Positions 39,307 to 47,548 of a stretch of 64,000 nucleotides of DNA are shown in pieces. The position numbers and the translations under genes are program-made. The stretch spans positions 1,426,001 through 1,490,000 of the forward strand of contig NZ_PDJF01000001.1 in the NCBI RefSeq assembly GCF_002563965.1, in the 5' to 3' direction. A model generated the notes under the pieces. The model searched no databases and had not been told where the DNA came from. It was given only the letters and a program-made list of their open reading frames with translations. The first letter of the stretch is position 1; each line of letters opens with the position of its first letter. Source of the DNA: Corynebacterium renale. GTDB taxonomy: Bacteria > Actinomycetota > Actinomycetes > Mycobacteriales > Mycobacteriaceae.

Positions 39307-39363
39307 GCGACTCACCCCACCCGCGTGTGGGTAATTGCTTAAGCAAGGGTGCACAATGGGTGC

Positions 39364-40218
39364 GTGGCTACTATTCTCTCAATCCAATCCGCAGTTGCCT
39401 ACGGGCACGTAGGCAACTCAGCAGCAGTATTTCCCCTCCAGCGCGCCGGACATGAAGTATGGCCGGTGTACACGGTCAACTATTCCAACCACACCGGGTA
39501 TGGCGCGTGGGAAGGCCCCGTCATTCCCGCTGAGCAAGTCTCGGCGATCATTAAGGGCGTGGGTGATCGTGGCGCATTCCCCCACATCGATGCCATTTTG
39601 TCCGGATACCAGGGTGGCCCCGACATCGTGGGCGCCATCGTGCAGGCGGTGCGCGACGTCAAGGCAGCGAACCCGAATGCCCTGTATGCGTGTGACCCCG
39701 TGATGGGGAATGAGAAGTCCGGGTGCTTTGTTTCCCCAGAAATCCCACCTTTGCTGCGCAGCGATGTTCTCGAAGTGGCTGACATTATTACGCCGAACCA
39801 GTTTGAGTTGGGATACCTCACGGAAATGCCTGTGGAAACGCTTGAGCAGACTCTGGCAGCCGTCGATAAGGCCCGCGAGATTGGCCCGAAGTGTGTGCTG
39901 GTGACGTCCGTCGAGCGCCCTGATCGCCCCGAGGGCACGATCGAGATGATTGCTGTGGATGACAGTGGCGTGTGGGCCGTCCAGACCCCGTACCTTCCGT
40001 TCAAAATCAACGGTTCGGGCGATGTGACGGCGGCTCTTTTTACCGGCCATTACGTGGAGACCGGCAGTGCGGAAACCGCTCTGGCACGGACCGCGTCGTC
40101 TGTGTTCGACCTGTTGGAGAAGACTTACCAGGCTGGGGCCCGTGAGCTGCAGCTTGTGCAGTCGCAGGACGCATATGCGAATCCGCGGCTGCAATTCCAG
40201 GTCCGCAAACTGGGCTAA
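39364..40218 (+). CDS. pdxY: Pyridoxal kinase
   Basis: 284 residues from the GTG at 39364 (VATILSIQSAVAYGHVGNSAA), which places the substrate-binding IQSxVxYGHVGN motif where PdxY has it; an earlier GTG at 39349 would add five residues. The ribokinase fold shows YACDPVMGN and the C-terminal GSGDVTAALFTGHYV anion hole. It phosphorylates pyridoxal to PLP. VEG of vitamin B6 salvage is otherwise not represented here. It sits between the CBS gene and era, each 40-60 bp away. Confidence 0.92.
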   Translation: MATILSIQSAVAYGHVGNSAAVFPLQRAGHEVWPVYTVNYSNHTGYGAWEGPVIPAEQVSAIIKGVGDRGAFPHIDAILSGYQGGPDIVGAIVQAVRDVKAANPNALYACDPVMGNEKSGCFVSPEIPPLLRSDVLEVADIITPNQFELGYLTEMPVETLEQTLAAVDKAREIGPKCVLVTSVERPDRPEGTIEMIAVDDSGVWAVQTPYLPFKINGSGDVTAALFTGHYVETGSAETALARTASSVFDLLEKTYQAGARELQLVQSQDAYANPRLQFQVRKLG

Positions 40219-40273
40219 CCTGGCTGGGGTACGCTAAGGGGCGGTACTTCAATGAAGAATTAAGGGAGTTTGT

Positions 40274-41191
40274 GTGAACTTTGGTGATACCCCAGAGGGG
40301 TTCCGTTCTGGTTTCTTGAGTTTCGTTGGCCGCCCAAACACGGGTAAGTCGACGCTGACCAATGCCCTGGTAGGGGAGAAGATTGCGATTACCGCGAACC
40401 AGCCGGAAACCACGCGCCGTCCGATTCGCGGTGTTGTGCACCGCGAGGATGCGCAGATTGTGGTCGTCGATACGCCTGGTATGCACCGTCCGCGCACCCT
40501 CTTAGGCGAGCGCCTTAACGACATCGTGGAGGACACCTATGCGGATGTTGATGTCATCGGGTTTACCGTTCCCGCAGATGAAAAGATCGGTCCTGGCGAC
40601 CGCTACATCCTGGAGCAGGTGCGCCGGGTCAGCCCGAAGACTCCGATTATTGGCATCGTGACGAAGACGGACAAGGTGGGCCGTGACCGGGTGGCAGCGC
40701 AGCTCGTTGCCGTCCACGAGATGCTTGGCCCCGATTCCGACGTGGTGCCCGTGGCAAGCATGGACGTACAGCAGCAGCAGATTCTGCTCGACGTCGTGAC
40801 CAGCTACCTGCCGGAAGGCCCCAAATTCTACCCTGACGACCACGTCACGGACGAGTCCACCAACGACCGTATCTCCGAGACCATCCGGGAAGCCGCACTC
40901 GAGGGGCTGCGCGATGAGTTGCCGCACTCCGTCGCAGTTGAGGTGGACGAAATCCTGCCTGACGACGAACGCGAAGGAGTCCTCAACGTCCATGCCATCG
41001 TTTACGTAGAGCGCCCAGGTCAGAAGAAAATCATCGAAGGTCCGGGTGGCCGGCGCCTGTCGCGCATCGTGCACGCCGCACGCCCGCAGATCATCGAGCT
41101 TCTCGGCAGCAATGTGTACCTTGACCTGCGCATCAAGGTGCTCAAAAACTGGCAGGAAGACCCCAAGGCATTGGGGCGTCTAGGGTTCTAA
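40274..41191 (+). CDS. era: GTPase Era
   Basis: 305 residues with a GTG start. G1 is GRPNTGKSTL, G3 DTPGMH, G4 TKTDK (Thr replaces the usual Asn), followed by the C-terminal KH domain with VIYVERPGQKKIIEGPGGRRL-like sequence (here IVYVERPGQKKIIEG). Era binds the 3' end of 16S rRNA and helps 30S maturation, consistent with rsmE and ybeY nearby. Its stop abuts recO directly, so era-recO are co-translated. The G4 change NKxD to TKxD is seen in related actinobacteria but should be noted. Confidence 0.95.
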   Translation: MNFGDTPEGFRSGFLSFVGRPNTGKSTLTNALVGEKIAITANQPETTRRPIRGVVHREDAQIVVVDTPGMHRPRTLLGERLNDIVEDTYADVDVIGFTVPADEKIGPGDRYILEQVRRVSPKTPIIGIVTKTDKVGRDRVAAQLVAVHEMLGPDSDVVPVASMDVQQQQILLDVVTSYLPEGPKFYPDDHVTDESTNDRISETIREAALEGLRDELPHSVAVEVDEILPDDEREGVLNVHAIVYVERPGQKKIIEGPGGRRLSRIVHAARPQIIELLGSNVYLDLRIKVLKNWQEDPKALGRLGF

Positions 41192-41944
41192 GTGCGGCGC
41201 GCCAGTTTCCGCGACCGCGCCTTGGTCCTGCGCACCTACGATTTCGGCGAAGCCGACCGCGTGGTTGTCTTATTGACCGAAAACCATGGCATTGTGCGCA
41301 GTGTCGCCAAAGGGGTACGCCGGGCAAAGTCTCGGTTCGGTTCCCGCGTGCAACTTTTTGTGCTTCTCGACGTCCACCTTTACCCAGGCCGCAACCTTGC
41401 AACAATCACGGCCGCAGACACCGTGGAGTACTTTGGTTCCGGCATCATCGACGATTACCAGCGCTACTCTGCTGCGTGTGCCGTCCTCGAAGCCGCAGAA
41501 CGGCTCGCTCTGGCCGAAGGGGGAGAAGACCCCTGGCTTTTCACCTCGACCGCTACGACTTTGCGTACCCTGCAGACCGCTCAGCACCCGCTGCTCCACA
41601 TGGACGCTTTCTTTTTGCAGGCCATGGCCCACGCCGGGTGGGCACCATCTGTGTTCAATTGCGCGCAATGCGGAAGGCCAGGGCCACACCACGTATTCCA
41701 CGCTCCCTCCGGCGGCGCACTGTGTGTGTACTGCCGGCCGTCCGGGGCGCGCGAAGTACCGGAGCAAGCGCTGCGCGTGATGTGGTACCTGGAACGTGGT
41801 GACGTGGCCGGGGCAACGCAGGTTATTTCTGCGACCGATGCGCCGGATCATCTTGCGGGCGTCGTCGATAGTCTGACTCGCCAGCACGTTACTACTTTCA
41901 TCGAGCGCAAACTCGCTTCATTGCAGGTGTTAGACCAAGGTTAA
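41192..41944 (+). CDS. recO: DNA repair protein RecO
   Basis: 250 residues with a GTG start directly after the era stop. The N-terminal OB fold has the usual [25 protein letters not shown] start and [16 protein letters not shown]; a zinc finger of CAQCG and CVYC (residues ~150-190) is present. RecO loads RecA on gapped DNA with RecR and RecF. Helical central domain and length fit the family. Downstream uppS is separated by 37 bp. Confidence 0.93.
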   Translation: MRRASFRDRALVLRTYDFGEADRVVVLLTENHGIVRSVAKGVRRAKSRFGSRVQLFVLLDVHLYPGRNLATITAADTVEYFGSGIIDDYQRYSAACAVLEAAERLALAEGGEDPWLFTSTATTLRTLQTAQHPLLHMDAFFLQAMAHAGWAPSVFNCAQCGRPGPHHVFHAPSGGALCVYCRPSGAREVPEQALRVMWYLERGDVAGATQVISATDAPDHLAGVVDSLTRQHVTTFIERKLASLQVLDQG

Positions 41945-41981
41945 ATATTCCACCAGGTACCAACGTGGCACAATACTTAGC

Positions 41982-42725
41982 GTGAATGCTTCGATCCCAC
42001 AGCCCCCAGAAATTCCGGCCGAATTCCTGCCCGAGCACATCGCCCTTGTCATGGACGGCAACGGCCGATGGGCCCAAGAACGCGGAATGAAACGCACCGA
42101 AGGGCACAAGCGTGGACAGAAAGTACTCATGGATGCCGTGGACGCGTGCTTAGCGATGGGCGTGCCGTGGCTCAGCGCCTACGCATTTTCCACCGAAAAC
42201 TGGCGTCGTAGTGCTGAGGAGGTGCGCTTCCTCATGGGCTTTTCCCGCGACGTTCTGCGCAATGACCGCGACGAACTGCACCGCAAGGGCGTGCGCGTGC
42301 TATGGGCGGGCCGCCGGCCACGACTGTGGCGATCTGTTATCCGTGAGCTGGAAGCGGCCGAGGAACTCACCAAAGACAATACGAAGCTGACGCTCGTGAT
42401 GTGTATTAATTACGGGGGTCGGGCAGAGATTATCGACGCCACCCGCAGCCTAGCTAAGCGTGTCGCCGCTGGAGAATTGCGGGCTGACCAGATCACCGAG
42501 GAATTATTTTCCTCCGAGCTATATGTTCCGAATATGCCGGATGTGGATCTTTTCTTGCGCCCGTCAGGGGAGAAGCGGACCTCAAATTTCTTGTTGTGGG
42601 AGTCGGCGTACGCGGAGATGATTTATCAGGACAAGCTGTTCCCAGATTTCACCCCGCACGACATGTACGACGCCGTTCTTGAATACGCGGGTCGGGACCG
42701 TCGTTTCGGTGGGGTTAAAAAATAA
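41982..42725 (+). CDS. uppS: Cis-prenyltransferase (isoprenyl diphosphate synthase)
   Basis: 247 residues with a GTG start. The active site [37 protein letters not shown] and the C-terminal [28 protein letters not shown] signature are complete. It extends allylic diphosphates with IPP in cis to give the polyprenyl carrier used for peptidoglycan and arabinogalactan. Actinobacteria have two such enzymes, one making short Z-farnesyl diphosphate; the recO-linked copy is usually the long-chain synthase. CACAAT 7 nt before the GTG could be a -10 of a leaderless transcript. Confidence 0.93.
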   Translation: MNASIPQPPEIPAEFLPEHIALVMDGNGRWAQERGMKRTEGHKRGQKVLMDAVDACLAMGVPWLSAYAFSTENWRRSAEEVRFLMGFSRDVLRNDRDELHRKGVRVLWAGRRPRLWRSVIRELEAAEELTKDNTKLTLVMCINYGGRAEIIDATRSLAKRVAAGELRADQITEELFSSELYVPNMPDVDLFLRPSGEKRTSNFLLWESAYAEMIYQDKLFPDFTPHDMYDAVLEYAGRDRRFGGVKK

Positions 42726-42759
42726 CTGTTCCTAAACTTTGCTTTCTAGGTGGAAAGGC

Positions 42760-42765
42760 TATAGT
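42760..42765 (+). promoter_or_regulatory. -10 element of a leaderless promoter for the MbfA-like gene
   Basis: TATAGT ends 8 nt before the GTG start at 42774, so transcription would start at or next to the start codon and no ribosome-binding site is present. The -35 region (around CTTTGC at 42737-42742) is weak. Confidence 0.45.
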
Positions 42766-42773
42766 GACCACTT

Positions 42774-43919
42774 GTGAGTAATTCGGATGGACTTTCTACA
42801 CCTAACGGCGGTCCGCGTGAGGGTTCGGCAACCGCGGATGGGGCGAGCCAACCAACGCCGCAGCAGATTAGGAAGTGGCGCAAATACCTGGCTAATGAGT
42901 TGGCAGAGGCTGCCGTCTATCGCGAGTTGGCGCGCAAGCGCACTGGGGAAGAACGCGAGATTCTACTCTCTCTAGCTGAGGCCGAGACGCGTCACCAAAA
43001 ATATTGGCGTGACAAGCTGGGGTTAGAAGTTGGCATGCCACAGTCGCCGAGTTTGTACACGCGCATGTTGGGGTGGATGGCCAAGAACTTCGGTTCCGTC
43101 TTCGTGTTGGCGCTCATGCAGAATGCGGAGTCTGGGAATCCCTACGAAGATGACGAGGACGCTCCGGCACAGATTGCTGCAGACGAAAACGTGCACGCGG
43201 AAGTAGTGCGCGGTCTGGCTGCGAAGGGCCGTGAGCGTATCAGTGGCGATTTCCGTGCGGCAGTTTTTGGGGCAAACGACGGCCTGGTGTCTAACGTCGC
43301 CCTCGTCATCGGCGTCATGGGTTCCGGCATGCCGGCGGACGTCATCCTGCTGACTGGTATCTCGGGGTTGCTCGCTGGCGCTTTGTCTATGGCTACGGGC
43401 GAATACATTTCCGTGCGTTCACAGCAGGAATTGTTGGAAGCCTCGCGCCCAGCGCTGCCCGCGCAGACATTGCTGCCACAATTGGACGTCAATGCTAATG
43501 AGCTGGCTCTGGTGTATCAGGCGCGTGGCTTGAATAAGGAAGAGGCCAGCGAGCGGGCTGCGCAGGCGCTGCATCAATGGGAACGTGCCGGTGACGTCTT
43601 GGAGGCCGTGAACCAGAATGGTGAAGAGGAAGAAGAGGCTGGGGGTTCGCCAATGTCCGCGGCGGTGTCCAGCTTCCTGTGCTTCGGTACCGGCGCGTTT
43701 GTCCCACTGATTCCGTTCATCTTTGGGGCTTCACCAGCGCTCGGAGGTGTTGTGGCGCTGGTCCTGGTGTCTATTGCGCTGCTGATTACCGGTGGTCTGA
43801 CGGGTATTCTGTCTGGCAAACCGCCGGCTAAGCGGGCGTTGCGCCAGCTGCTCATCGGCTTGGCATCCGCAGGTGTGACGTATGTTCTAGGGTTGCTTTT
43901 CGGCCTGGTTATTGGTTAA
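42774..43919 (+). CDS. Ferritin-like/VIT-family membrane protein (MbfA-like iron exporter)
   Basis: 381 residues with a GTG start. Residues ~35-150 form a ferritin-like helical domain with carboxylate and His ligands in ELAEAAVYRELA, AEAETRHQKYW and ADENVHAEV; residues ~165-381 are a VIT1/CCC1 transporter domain with about five membrane helices, opening with FGANDGLVSNVALVIGVMG and including SMATGEYISVRSQQEL. Fused ferritin-VIT proteins (MbfA) export iron or manganese and protect against oxidative stress. It converges on zur (10-bp overlap of ends), making this a metal-homeostasis locus. The first 35 residues are disordered. Confidence 0.88.
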   Translation: MSNSDGLSTPNGGPREGSATADGASQPTPQQIRKWRKYLANELAEAAVYRELARKRTGEEREILLSLAEAETRHQKYWRDKLGLEVGMPQSPSLYTRMLGWMAKNFGSVFVLALMQNAESGNPYEDDEDAPAQIAADENVHAEVVRGLAAKGRERISGDFRAAVFGANDGLVSNVALVIGVMGSGMPADVILLTGISGLLAGALSMATGEYISVRSQQELLEASRPALPAQTLLPQLDVNANELALVYQARGLNKEEASERAAQALHQWERAGDVLEAVNQNGEEEEEAGGSPMSAAVSSFLCFGTGAFVPLIPFIFGASPALGGVVALVLVSIALLITGGLTGILSGKPPAKRALRQLLIGLASAGVTYVLGLLFGLVIG

Positions 43920-44340
43920 GCGCTTCTTGACAGGAAGGGCAGTAACCGTACACTTCAGCGTCGTGGGAATGCACGGTGTACCCGTGTTCCTTGGCCACGG
44001 TCCGGGCCCACGTTTCCACGGGGCCGCCGTCGATTTCTTCCGTGCGCCCGCACCGGGTGCACACCAAGTGGTGGTGATGCTCATCGCTTAAGCAATGGCG
44101 GTAGAGGGTCTGCCCGCCGGCCATTGTGATTTCATCGACCGCACCAATTTCCGCCAGTGCCTGGAGGGTTCGGTACACCGTGGTCAGGCCTACGGTGTGC
44201 CCCGATTCAGTGAGGGTTTCATGGATAGTTTTCGCTGACGCAAACGCATTGAGATTCTTCAGAGTGTCGATGACGGCTTCGCGCTGCTTGGTGTTGCGCT
44301 GGCCAAGTTTGGGCGTATTGCGCTGGGCTAAAGGTTTCAC
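43909..44340 (-). CDS. zur: Fur-family regulator, probable Zur
   Basis: 143 residues. The winged helix (TKQREAVIDTLKNLNAFASAKTIHETL, VGLTTVYRTLQALAEIG) is standard Fur. Metal residues include the HHHHLVCTRCG stretch and the C-terminal CPSC pair forming a structural zinc site. In corynebacteria the gene downstream of an ArsR regulator near glyS is Zur, which represses zinc uptake. Fur versus Zur cannot be decided from residues alone; context favours Zur. It is 101 bp downstream of the ArsR gene on the same strand. Confidence 0.88.
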   Translation of the reverse strand: MKPLAQRNTPKLGQRNTKQREAVIDTLKNLNAFASAKTIHETLTESGHTVGLTTVYRTLQALAEIGAVDEITMAGGQTLYRHCLSDEHHHHLVCTRCGRTEEIDGGPVETWARTVAKEHGYTVHSHDAEVYGYCPSCQEALNQ

Positions 44341-44441
44341 CGGACTTCACACACTTTCGGGCACGGGACTTTTTGAATGCTTAATGAAACTCTAGCAGGA
44401 ACGTGCATATCCCATCAGGTGTTCTCCTGTGGAAACGTGGG

Positions 44442-44759
44442 TTAAAAGTCTTCCAACGAAGGCGATTCCTCGACTGCAATCTTGTGTGCCAGGGCGATAA
44501 GGTCCAGCACGCTGGTCTTGTTCAGGTGGTAAATCATTGCCCGGCCCTGGCGTGTGCAGGTGACCACGCCGGTCTCTTTGAGGATTTTGAGATTTTGGCT
44601 CACCAGTGGTTGAGATTTTGCGACAGCTTGCACCATCTCGCCGACAGTGCGGTTGCCGTCGGCAAGCAAAAAGATCAACTGCATGCGTAAAGGAGATGAT
44701 ATCGCCGAAAGAAGAACTGAAGCTGGGCTCACAGAATCTCCCCGTGAAGAATAAGGCAT
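44442..44759 (-). CDS. ArsR/SmtB-family metal-responsive repressor
   Basis: 105 residues. The winged helix is clear: LLSAISSPLRMQLIFLLADGNRTVGEMVQAVAKSQPLVSQNLKILKETGVV, then the wing TRQGRAMIYHLN. The alpha3 CxC metal site of ArsR is absent; a C-terminal alpha5-type site around DLIALAHKIAVEE is possible and would suit zinc. In C. glutamicum a zinc-responsive ArsR regulator (Znr) lies in operon with zur; the arrangement here matches. Start at ATG 44759; further upstream is non-coding. Confidence 0.88.
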   Translation of the reverse strand: MPYSSRGDSVSPASVLLSAISSPLRMQLIFLLADGNRTVGEMVQAVAKSQPLVSQNLKILKETGVVTCTRQGRAMIYHLNKTSVLDLIALAHKIAVEESPSLEDF

Positions 44760-45085
44760 AGGTCTCCGTTCTGAGCCACCGTGGCGTCAGCGGCGGCCAG
44801 ATATGCGAGCGCACACGAGCACCCAGGTGAAACGATGCAAATTATAAGATATGCCTGAAAAGCATTGGTCCAGATTGTACTATGCGGAAGCCATAATTTC
44901 TGGTGGGGGTAAAAGCTGCCCTGCTACTATGGGCAAACAGCCCCGGACCAGTTCTAAGGTTTACCCCCGAGTAAAAATCGCGAAGGCGAGACGATAGACT
45001 ATCCGTGGCATTTTTATTGTGAGATGCTCCCACGCGCATCCAGCGCGTACGGGAGGTCCCCAAAACCCAAGGAGTGTTTGCCCAC
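44760..45085. other. Divergent control region between the ArsR gene and glyS
   Basis: 326 bp without a supported gene. I looked for a T-box (AGGGTGG-type antiterminator) ahead of glyS and found none. A hairpin in the glyS leader at 45027-45055 pairs CTCCC with GGGAG and ACGCGC with GCGCGT around a 5-nt loop; it ends 13 nt before the AAGGAG of glyS and might modulate translation. No clear Zur or ArsR palindrome was recognised. Confidence 0.4.
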
Positions 45086-46471
45086 ATGGCGAAGCAGACT
45101 GTCATCGATACCGTAGTGAACTTGTGTAAGCGTCGCGGGTTCGTGTTCCCAGCTGGCGATATTTACGGTGGTACCCGCTCGGCGTGGGACTACGGTCCAC
45201 TGGGCGTCGAGCTGAAGGAAAACATCAAGCGCCAATGGTGGCGCCACATGGTCACTTCCCGCGCAGACATCGTTGGCGTTGATACCTCAATCATCCAGCC
45301 CCGCCAGGTGTGGGTCACCTCCGGCCACGTCGAAGTGTTCACCGACCCGCTGGTGGAATCCTTGCACACGCACAAACGCTACCGGGCTGACCACCTGATC
45401 GAGTGGTACGAGGAAAAGCATGGCCACCCACCAGTGAACGGCCTTGCAGACATTAACGACCCGGAGACTGGCCAGCCTGGTAACTGGACTGAGCCGAAAG
45501 CATTCTCGGGTTTGATGAAGACCTACCTGGGACCTGTCGATGACGAGTCCGGCCTGCATTACATGCGTCCGGAGACGGCACAGGGCATCTTCATCAACTT
45601 CAAGAACGTGATGAACGCAGCGCGCATGAAGCCACCGTTCGGCATCGCAAACATCGGTAAGTCCTTCCGTAATGAGATCACCCCGGGCAACTTCATCTTC
45701 CGTACCCGCGAGTTCGAGCAGATGGAAGTGGAGTTCTTCGTCAAGCCAGGAACCGACGAAGAATGGCACGAGTACTGGATCAACGATCGCCACCAGTGGT
45801 ACATCGACCTCGGGATCAAGCCAGAGAACCTCCGCCTGTACGAGCACAAGCCAGAGGACCTGTCGCACTACTCCAAGCGCACCGTCGATATCGAATACGC
45901 GTTTAACTTCCTGAACAACAAGTGGGGCGAGCTCGAGGGCATCGCTAACCGTACCGACTATGACCTGCGCGTTCACTCCGAAGGCTCCGGCGAGGATTTG
46001 TCCTACTTTGACCAGGAGTCCGGCGAGCGTTGGATTCCGTACACCATTGAACCTGCCGCCGGCTTGGGCCGTGCGATGATGGCGTTCTTGGTCGACGCGT
46101 ACACCGAAGATGAGGCTCCGAACTCCAAGGGTGGGGTAGACACCCGTGTGGTTTTGAAGCTGGACCCACGCCTTTCCCCGATCAAGGTCGCGGTGCTGCC
46201 ACTGTCCAAGAAGGAACCCCTGGCTACCAAGGCTCAGGAATTGGCTGATTCGCTGCGCAAGCACTGGAACATTGACTACGACACCTCCGGTGCGATTGGT
46301 CGCCGTTACCGTCGCCAGGATGAGATCGGTACTCCATTCTGCGTGACCTACGACTTCGACTCTCTCGAAGACGGCGCGGTCACCGTCCGCGAGCGCGACA
46401 CCATGGAGCAGGAACGCGTCAAGATCGAAGACCTAGAAAGCTACTTGGCTGCACGTCTGATTGGTTGCTAA
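45086..46471 (+). CDS. glyS: Glycyl-tRNA synthetase (single-chain class II)
   Basis: 461 residues from the ATG at 45086; AAGGAG lies 11 nt upstream, and the GTG at 45074 overlaps it and is unlikely. The bacterial/eukaryotic-type alpha2 enzyme is shown by [31 protein letters not shown], motif 2 [21 protein letters not shown], motif 3 [18 protein letters not shown], and the anticodon-binding domain [20 protein letters not shown]. It charges tRNA-Gly. Its stop overlaps the next start (TAATG). Confidence 0.95.
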   Translation: MAKQTVIDTVVNLCKRRGFVFPAGDIYGGTRSAWDYGPLGVELKENIKRQWWRHMVTSRADIVGVDTSIIQPRQVWVTSGHVEVFTDPLVESLHTHKRYRADHLIEWYEEKHGHPPVNGLADINDPETGQPGNWTEPKAFSGLMKTYLGPVDDESGLHYMRPETAQGIFINFKNVMNAARMKPPFGIANIGKSFRNEITPGNFIFRTREFEQMEVEFFVKPGTDEEWHEYWINDRHQWYIDLGIKPENLRLYEHKPEDLSHYSKRTVDIEYAFNFLNNKWGELEGIANRTDYDLRVHSEGSGEDLSYFDQESGERWIPYTIEPAAGLGRAMMAFLVDAYTEDEAPNSKGGVDTRVVLKLDPRLSPIKVAVLPLSKKEPLATKAQELADSLRKHWNIDYDTSGAIGRRYRRQDEIGTPFCVTYDFDSLEDGAVTVRERDTMEQERVKIEDLESYLAARLIGC

Positions 46472-46998
46472 TGCAGGAACACACTTACACCTCGTGGGGC
46501 GTACGCGACGGCGACACCCCGTTGTACCTCGGGGACGGCCCCGATGTCCTGGGTATTTTCAACCTGGAGCGGGCTACCGTCATGGGCGCGCCGTGGGCTT
46601 TGAAGGTCGACGACAAGCAGAGCGCCAAAGCAACGCTTGCCGACGGACGTACCTTCCTGCTTAACGGGAACCTCACAAAGGACAAGAAACTCCGTGCTGA
46701 CATCGCCGGCCGAGTATTCATGTTCATTAACGAGAATTCCAGCAACTGGATCATCGAGGACGCCACCGGCACCAAGATTGCCCAGTTCTCCGGCGCGAAC
46801 CGGGGAGTGCGCAAGGCCATCCTGGAAATTGTCCCCGAAAACCCAGAGCAGCAGGTTGAGCTCACGCCAGAAGAGTTGGCAGCGCTGAGCTGGTTTGCTC
46901 GCATCATCTTGGAAAGCCGCCTCGGGCGTTCGTCGATGATGCTGATTGTCACGCTCGTCGCGGCATCTATCTTGGCGATTTTGGCGTTGTTTGTCTAG
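46471..46998 (+). CDS. Hypothetical protein, beta-rich domain with C-terminal membrane anchor
   Basis: 175 residues from the ATG at 46471, which shares bases with the glyS stop. The N-terminal ~145 residues alternate strands and turns (DTPLYLGDGPDVLGIFNLERATVMGAPW; NSSNWIIEDATGTKIAQFSG), a pattern reminiscent of tubby/LURP-one-like barrels; the last ~20 (SMMLIVTLVAASILAILALFV) are a membrane anchor. Probably translationally coupled to glyS. The following protein has a similar length and strand pattern and may be a distant paralogue. Function unknown. Confidence 0.7.
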   Translation: MQEHTYTSWGVRDGDTPLYLGDGPDVLGIFNLERATVMGAPWALKVDDKQSAKATLADGRTFLLNGNLTKDKKLRADIAGRVFMFINENSSNWIIEDATGTKIAQFSGANRGVRKAILEIVPENPEQQVELTPEELAALSWFARIILESRLGRSSMMLIVTLVAASILAILALFV

Positions 46999-47034
46999 GC
47001 CCCTGACCCTGGGGCTGGTGTAGTCTTGGGCATT

Positions 47035-47535
47035 ATGAGTACCCCGTCATCCCGTTTGTTTTCCGCCTCTGAGGCGGGGCATTGGGAATGGCGGGGTAAC
47101 GTGCTTTTCGACGCCAATAATCAGGACATCGCCAACGTCAACACGGATGTCCTGATTGTGGGGCAGCACCGGCTGCTCATTGAACACACGCCAGGTACGC
47201 TGCGCTTTCGGGCTCGGGCTACGAGCAACTTCGGGGAAGTGTTCACCATTTACCAGCCCGGTTTAACCCTGAATTCTTTGGAAGCCCAGTGTGGCGATCG
47301 CCATTACCGTCTGCCTCGGACCAGCCTGTGGCGTAAAGAACGTGCCATCTATACAGCTGACGGAGGGCTCATGGCTGTGGTACGTCCGTTGATTTCGGGG
47401 CGTGTGGAGATCGTTGATCAGCCGGGTGTCACGGCGACGGCCCCGTTTATCGATGCCGTCTTCCTCTCCTGGGGGTGCGTGCTCGCGGATTCACCGTTGA
47501 CGCATCCCCGGCAAGCGCACCCTACAGAGTTTTAG
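47035..47535 (+). CDS. Hypothetical protein, beta-rich, possible paralogue of the preceding gene
   Basis: 166 residues from the ATG at 47035 (MSTPSSRLFSAS). No membrane segment or signal. The sequence has repeated short strands with Trp and Arg pairs (HWEWRGNVLFDANNQDIAN; YTADGGLMAVVRPLISGRVEIVD), reading like a small beta barrel with D-x-x-G-x turns as in its upstream neighbour. It lies 36 bp after that gene. I do not recognise a family. Confidence 0.65.
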   Translation: MSTPSSRLFSASEAGHWEWRGNVLFDANNQDIANVNTDVLIVGQHRLLIEHTPGTLRFRARATSNFGEVFTIYQPGLTLNSLEAQCGDRHYRLPRTSLWRKERAIYTADGGLMAVVRPLISGRVEIVDQPGVTATAPFIDAVFLSWGCVLADSPLTHPRQAHPTEF

Positions 47536-47548
47536 GCTAGGGCAGGGC

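Noticed and set aside
44760..45085. T-box riboswitch ahead of glyS
   Set aside because: No AGGGTGG-type T-box sequence and no intrinsic terminator with T-tract; only one small leader hairpin.
45287..46264. Long antisense open frame over glyS (about 325 codons)
   Set aside because: Mirror of the high-GC third-position bias of glyS; no ribosome-binding site and no recognisable domain. The same holds for antisense frames over uppS/era, dcp, pflB and the ABC exporter.
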